A stretch of DNA of 7,892 nucleotides from Candidatus Methanomarinus sp. HR1 (GTDB lineage: Archaea; Halobacteriota; Methanosarcinia; Methanosarcinales; Methanocomedenaceae): the NCBI GenBank assembly GCA_002926195.1, contig MZXQ01000040.1:1-7892 (forward strand), in the 5' to 3' direction. This document shows positions 6,045 to 7,892 of the stretch, piece by piece (within the stretch, counting starts at the first letter, position 1; the number at the start of each line of letters is the position of its first letter). The position numbers and the translations under genes are program-made. The notes under the pieces are model-generated. The model was not told the origin of the DNA and did no database searches. It worked only from the letters and a program-made list of their open reading frames with translations.

Positions 6045-7221
6045 TAAACGGCATTCTGGCATCTTTAGGTATAGTATGGATATATTTAGCCCGAAATCCC
6101 GGGTCGCGCATCAGGCAGCTTGGAGCACTTTTTTTATATACAGGTTCTTTACCTATACGCTTCCAGATATCCTTTAACGGTTCATTTCTAACATTTCCGA
6201 AACTAAGAGGTGTATAAGCACAGGGCAGCACATCACCTCCTGAGGTTATATGTACCCAACGTTTGCCAGCAAAACATCCGAACATATCAGGGCCCATGAA
6301 ATATGGGAAAGCAATAACCCTTGGCCCGTCCTTGAGTTTGTTCTTTTCCTGCTGGAACCTGGCCAGTCTGGCTACATCATTAGAATTGATAGTCTCACTT
6401 TCATGATCAAGCCATCGACCTACTGCTACGATCTCATATAGTGATATCTCATGTATCCCTTTATCCTGCGCAAGATTATAGAACTCTTCAAGATCATCAA
6501 TATTATCAGGTGTGACCACTACAAATAAGCCGGTCAACAGACCTGCATCAAGGGAATTACTGATACCATTCATAACATCCTCATAAGATCCTGTCCTGCC
6601 CCTTATCCGGTCATGCTCTTTTGGGTCGGGACTATCCAGGCTTATCAGGACTGCATATAGTCCGGCATTTTTCAATTCTTTTGCTTTTTCGGCACTCAGT
6701 CCATACCCTGAAGTAAAGGAAATTGCAATAGCTTTACTCTTATCTACGTGTCTTACCATGTCTGCAAGGTCGCTCCTGAGCATAGGTTCACCGCCGTCAA
6801 AAGAGATTAGATATGTACCCAGTTCAATTGATTCATCGATAATTCTATTAACCTCATCAAGCGTAGGTTCAGGGCCTGCTATAATATCGGCAGCCCCGCA
6901 ATGAATGCAATTATTCGGACAGCGCATCGTGATCCCAATAGATGCCTGATCAGGAACGCGTTTTTTCATGACTGCCGCTATCAGGGCTGATATCAGTCTG
7001 TCAAACGCAGTACTTGGCACCGGAGGTGCCCAGGACGAAAAGATGATCTGATCCTCAACTGAGATCGGCTTTTCTTCAAGAAATATTTTATTGATCCGTT
7101 TGATGATAGGTCTGGCTACCTGGGATAAAGTACCTTGTGGAATAAGCTGTACTTTACCGTTCTCGATCTCGGCATTGATCTTTACATATGATTTTTCATA
7201 GACTCTCATGTTAAATCCCAT
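6034..7221 (-). CDS. Radical SAM protein with a C-terminal SPASM/Twitch-like domain, co-transcribed with ccmE
   Basis: The protein has 395 residues. The core begins with CPNNCIHC (Cys101, 105, 108), the CxxxCxxC site for the SAM-binding 4Fe-4S cluster. It continues with FDGGEP (141-146), the SAM-binding GGEP motif, and SLDSPDPKEHDRIRG (194-208), typical of SPASM-type members. The C-terminal part has GCFAGKRWVHITSGGDVLPC (315-334) and FGNVRNEPLKDIWKRI, with Cys316, Cys334 and Cys369. That is fewer than the seven of a full SPASM domain, so a single auxiliary cluster (Twitch-like) is likely. About 95 residues precede the core as a separate N-terminal domain that I do not recognise. Substrate and product are unknown. 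The start at 7221 overlaps ccmE by 11 bp; an ATG at 7209 would avoid the overlap and remove four residues. The gene order suggests a link to haem or cytochrome c, but nothing in the protein proves it. It does not look like AhbC or AhbD to me. Confidence 0.9.
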   Translation of the reverse strand: MGFNMRVYEKSYVKINAEIENGKVQLIPQGTLSQVARPIIKRINKIFLEEKPISVEDQIIFSSWAPPVPSTAFDRLISALIAAVMKKRVPDQASIGITMRCPNNCIHCGAADIIAGPEPTLDEVNRIIDESIELGTYLISFDGGEPMLRSDLADMVRHVDKSKAIAISFTSGYGLSAEKAKELKNAGLYAVLISLDSPDPKEHDRIRGRTGSYEDVMNGISNSLDAGLLTGLFVVVTPDNIDDLEEFYNLAQDKGIHEISLYEIVAVGRWLDHESETINSNDVARLARFQQEKNKLKDGPRVIAFPYFMGPDMFGCFAGKRWVHITSGGDVLPCAYTPLSFGNVRNEPLKDIWKRIGKEPVYKKSAPSCLMRDPGFRAKYIHTIPKDARMPFIMR

Positions 7222-7582
7222 ATTTAGATGGACATCCCATTACCAAAAAATTAGCATCTACTCTGTCTTCTGAAACCAGTATTCCTCTGACTGATACTTT
7301 TGCGCCTTCTGCTAATTGTGGAACAATCTCACCACTGTAATGAACCTCAATATCTGAGATATCGTCAGTCAGGATAAAAAAAGTCTTTGTTCCTTCAATG
7401 CTAAGAGTGTCCTGTTTTACATTACCTGTAATCTCTACAGGTTGGTTAATATAAACTGATGCGTTCATTTTAATGTCAGTAACTGTAAGGTATTCGGATG
7501 AAAAATCGAGTCCCCACATTCCAACAATTACTATAAGTATAATAGCTACTAATGATATTGCGATCTTATCTTTTTTTCTCAT
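7211..7582 (-). CDS. ccmE: Cytochrome c maturation haem chaperone CcmE, archaeal CxxxY type
   Basis: The protein has 123 residues. A lysine-rich start (MRKKDK) and one hydrophobic helix (7-24) anchor it in the membrane with the rest outside. An OB-fold beta domain follows (about 30-115: YLTVTDI, VEITGNV, FFILTD, VSVRGIL). It ends in MGCPSKYGI. In System I cytochrome c maturation CcmE binds haem covalently and hands it to CcmF for attachment to apocytochromes. Bacterial CcmE uses His in HxxxY; archaea and some bacteria use Cys in CxxxY, and here Cys117 and Tyr121 match that variant. The AAAGG at 7590-7594 supports the start. It lies 19 bases after the ccmD-like gene and overlaps the radical SAM gene. 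CcmA, B, C and F are not in the window; they may lie to the right or elsewhere. Confidence 0.88.
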   Translation of the reverse strand: MRKKDKIAISLVAIILIVIVGMWGLDFSSEYLTVTDIKMNASVYINQPVEITGNVKQDTLSIEGTKTFFILTDDISDIEVHYSGEIVPQLAEGAKVSVRGILVSEDRVDANFLVMGCPSKYGI

Positions 7583-7601
7583 AGGAAGGCCTTTATTCCA
7601 A

Positions 7602-7751
7602 TTACTTATTTTTTAATAAATCTATCTGTTTGCTTAGCTTTTTTCTTATTTGCAGTAGTCTGAAAATATATATTAAAAAGACTATCCATACAATACCAAA
7701 TGCTAATAATAAGGATTTGGAATATATCAGGTTTGATATTAATGTTTGCAT
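7602..7751 (-). CDS. ccmD: CcmD-like small membrane protein
   Basis: A 49-residue frame on the minus strand starts MQTLISNLIYSKSLLLAFGI and runs on through VWIVFLIYIFRLLQIRKKLS to LLKNK. It has one membrane helix (about 13-31) followed by a basic amphipathic tail. This is the shape of CcmD, which tethers CcmC/haem to CcmE and in classical ccm operons sits directly before ccmE, as it does here. CcmD proteins are too short and variable for certainty without a profile search. The identification rests on size, the helix with a 'YxxRLLxIxxxLxxQI' tail, and position. No Shine-Dalgarno precedes the ATG. Confidence 0.7.
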   Translation of the reverse strand: MQTLISNLIYSKSLLLAFGIVWIVFLIYIFRLLQIRKKLSKQIDLLKNK

Positions 7752-7774
7752 AGTAGATATCTTATACATTAGTT

Positions 7775-7784
7775 CTTATATTAA
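7775..7784 (-). promoter_or_regulatory. Possible promoter of ccmD-ccmE-radical SAM
   Basis: TTAATATAAG on the minus strand is centred about 29 bases before the ccmD ATG. With no ribosome site in between, it could drive a leaderless transcript. The sequence is AT-rich, so chance occurrence is possible. Confidence 0.3.
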
Positions 7785-7804
7785 GATAGTGTTATTTATT
7801 GAAC

Positions 7805-7892
7805 AAAATCCTCCCTTCGGTCGGATTTTATTGACTGAGGCTCTCGAAAGAGCCGAAGATTAGAAGATTCGCAAATCTTCGCCTGAAGATTA
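7805..7892. repeat. Three tandem stem-loops at the right edge
   Basis: Three hairpins follow one another. AAAATCC/GGATTTT (7805-7811 and 7823-7829) has a loop containing CTTCGG. GGCTCT/AGAGCC (7839-7844 and 7849-7854) has a CGAA loop. GAAGATT/AATCTTC (7863-7869 and 7874-7880) has a CGCA loop. GAAGATTA occurs directly before the third hairpin (7855-7862) and again at the window end (7885-7892). On the minus strand the first hairpin is followed by a T-rich stretch, so it could end a transcript coming from the right. No gene lies in 7752-7892. It could also be an intergenic repeat family. Confidence 0.6.

Noticed and set aside
6034..7221. Assignment of the radical SAM protein to AhbC or AhbD (alternative haem synthesis)
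   Set aside because: The N-terminal domain and the sequence before CxxxCxxC do not resemble what I know of those enzymes; the link to ccmE alone is not enough.
7630..7863. Plus-strand frame of 77 residues
   Set aside because: It is antisense to the ccmD-like gene and runs through the hairpin cluster; composition and start context give no support.

Overview
The window reads as euryarchaeal DNA, most likely from a cytochrome-containing methanogen or methanotrophic relative (order Methanosarcinales in the broad sense, ANME lineages included). Three things point there. It has Sep-tRNA:Cys-tRNA synthase, found almost only in methanogens, their relatives and Archaeoglobus. It has the CxxxY form of the haem chaperone CcmE, typical of archaeal cytochrome c maturation. 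It has a tungsten-type aldehyde ferredoxin oxidoreductase paired with a polyferredoxin. AT-rich TATA-like promoters and short or absent leaders also fit archaea. No 16S, mcr or other marker gene is present, so the placement is inference.

Left part (1-2250). The left edge cuts a minus-strand integral membrane protein of the isoprenylcysteine methyltransferase (ICMT)-like type. Next to it is the C-terminal remnant of a radical SAM/SPASM protein with no start and no SAM core (547-909), then a 125-bp inverted-repeat element (954-1078). A plus-strand DUF6159-like membrane protein follows (1150-2040), with a GC-rich hairpin just after it. The degraded gene and the small element give this part an accessory character.

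Middle (2248-4898). A two-gene minus-strand operon encodes a four-motif iron-sulfur protein and, 2 bases downstream, an AOR-family tungstoenzyme. The layout resembles the AorA/AorB pair of bacterial aldehyde oxidoreductases. The ferredoxin lacks one expected cluster cysteine. The 500-bp divergent gap upstream holds a probable non-autonomous mobile element (4542-4859): perfect 10-bp terminal inverted repeats, a matching 8-bp target duplication, and a nested long inverted repeat built on TTAATCTGTG units. Its right-hand target duplication forms part of the likely TATA box of the next gene.

Right part (4899-7892). Sep-tRNA:Cys-tRNA synthase (plus strand) runs into and overlaps by 11 bp the convergent minus-strand cluster ccmD-ccmE-radical SAM. 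CcmD is a 49-residue single-pass membrane protein. CcmE has a membrane anchor and a C-terminal Cys-x-x-x-Tyr haem site. The radical SAM gene overlaps ccmE by 11 bp, so it is probably co-transcribed and may have a role linked to haem or cytochrome c. The right edge carries three tandem hairpins of unknown role.

No tRNA, rRNA, CRISPR array or complete insertion sequence was found.
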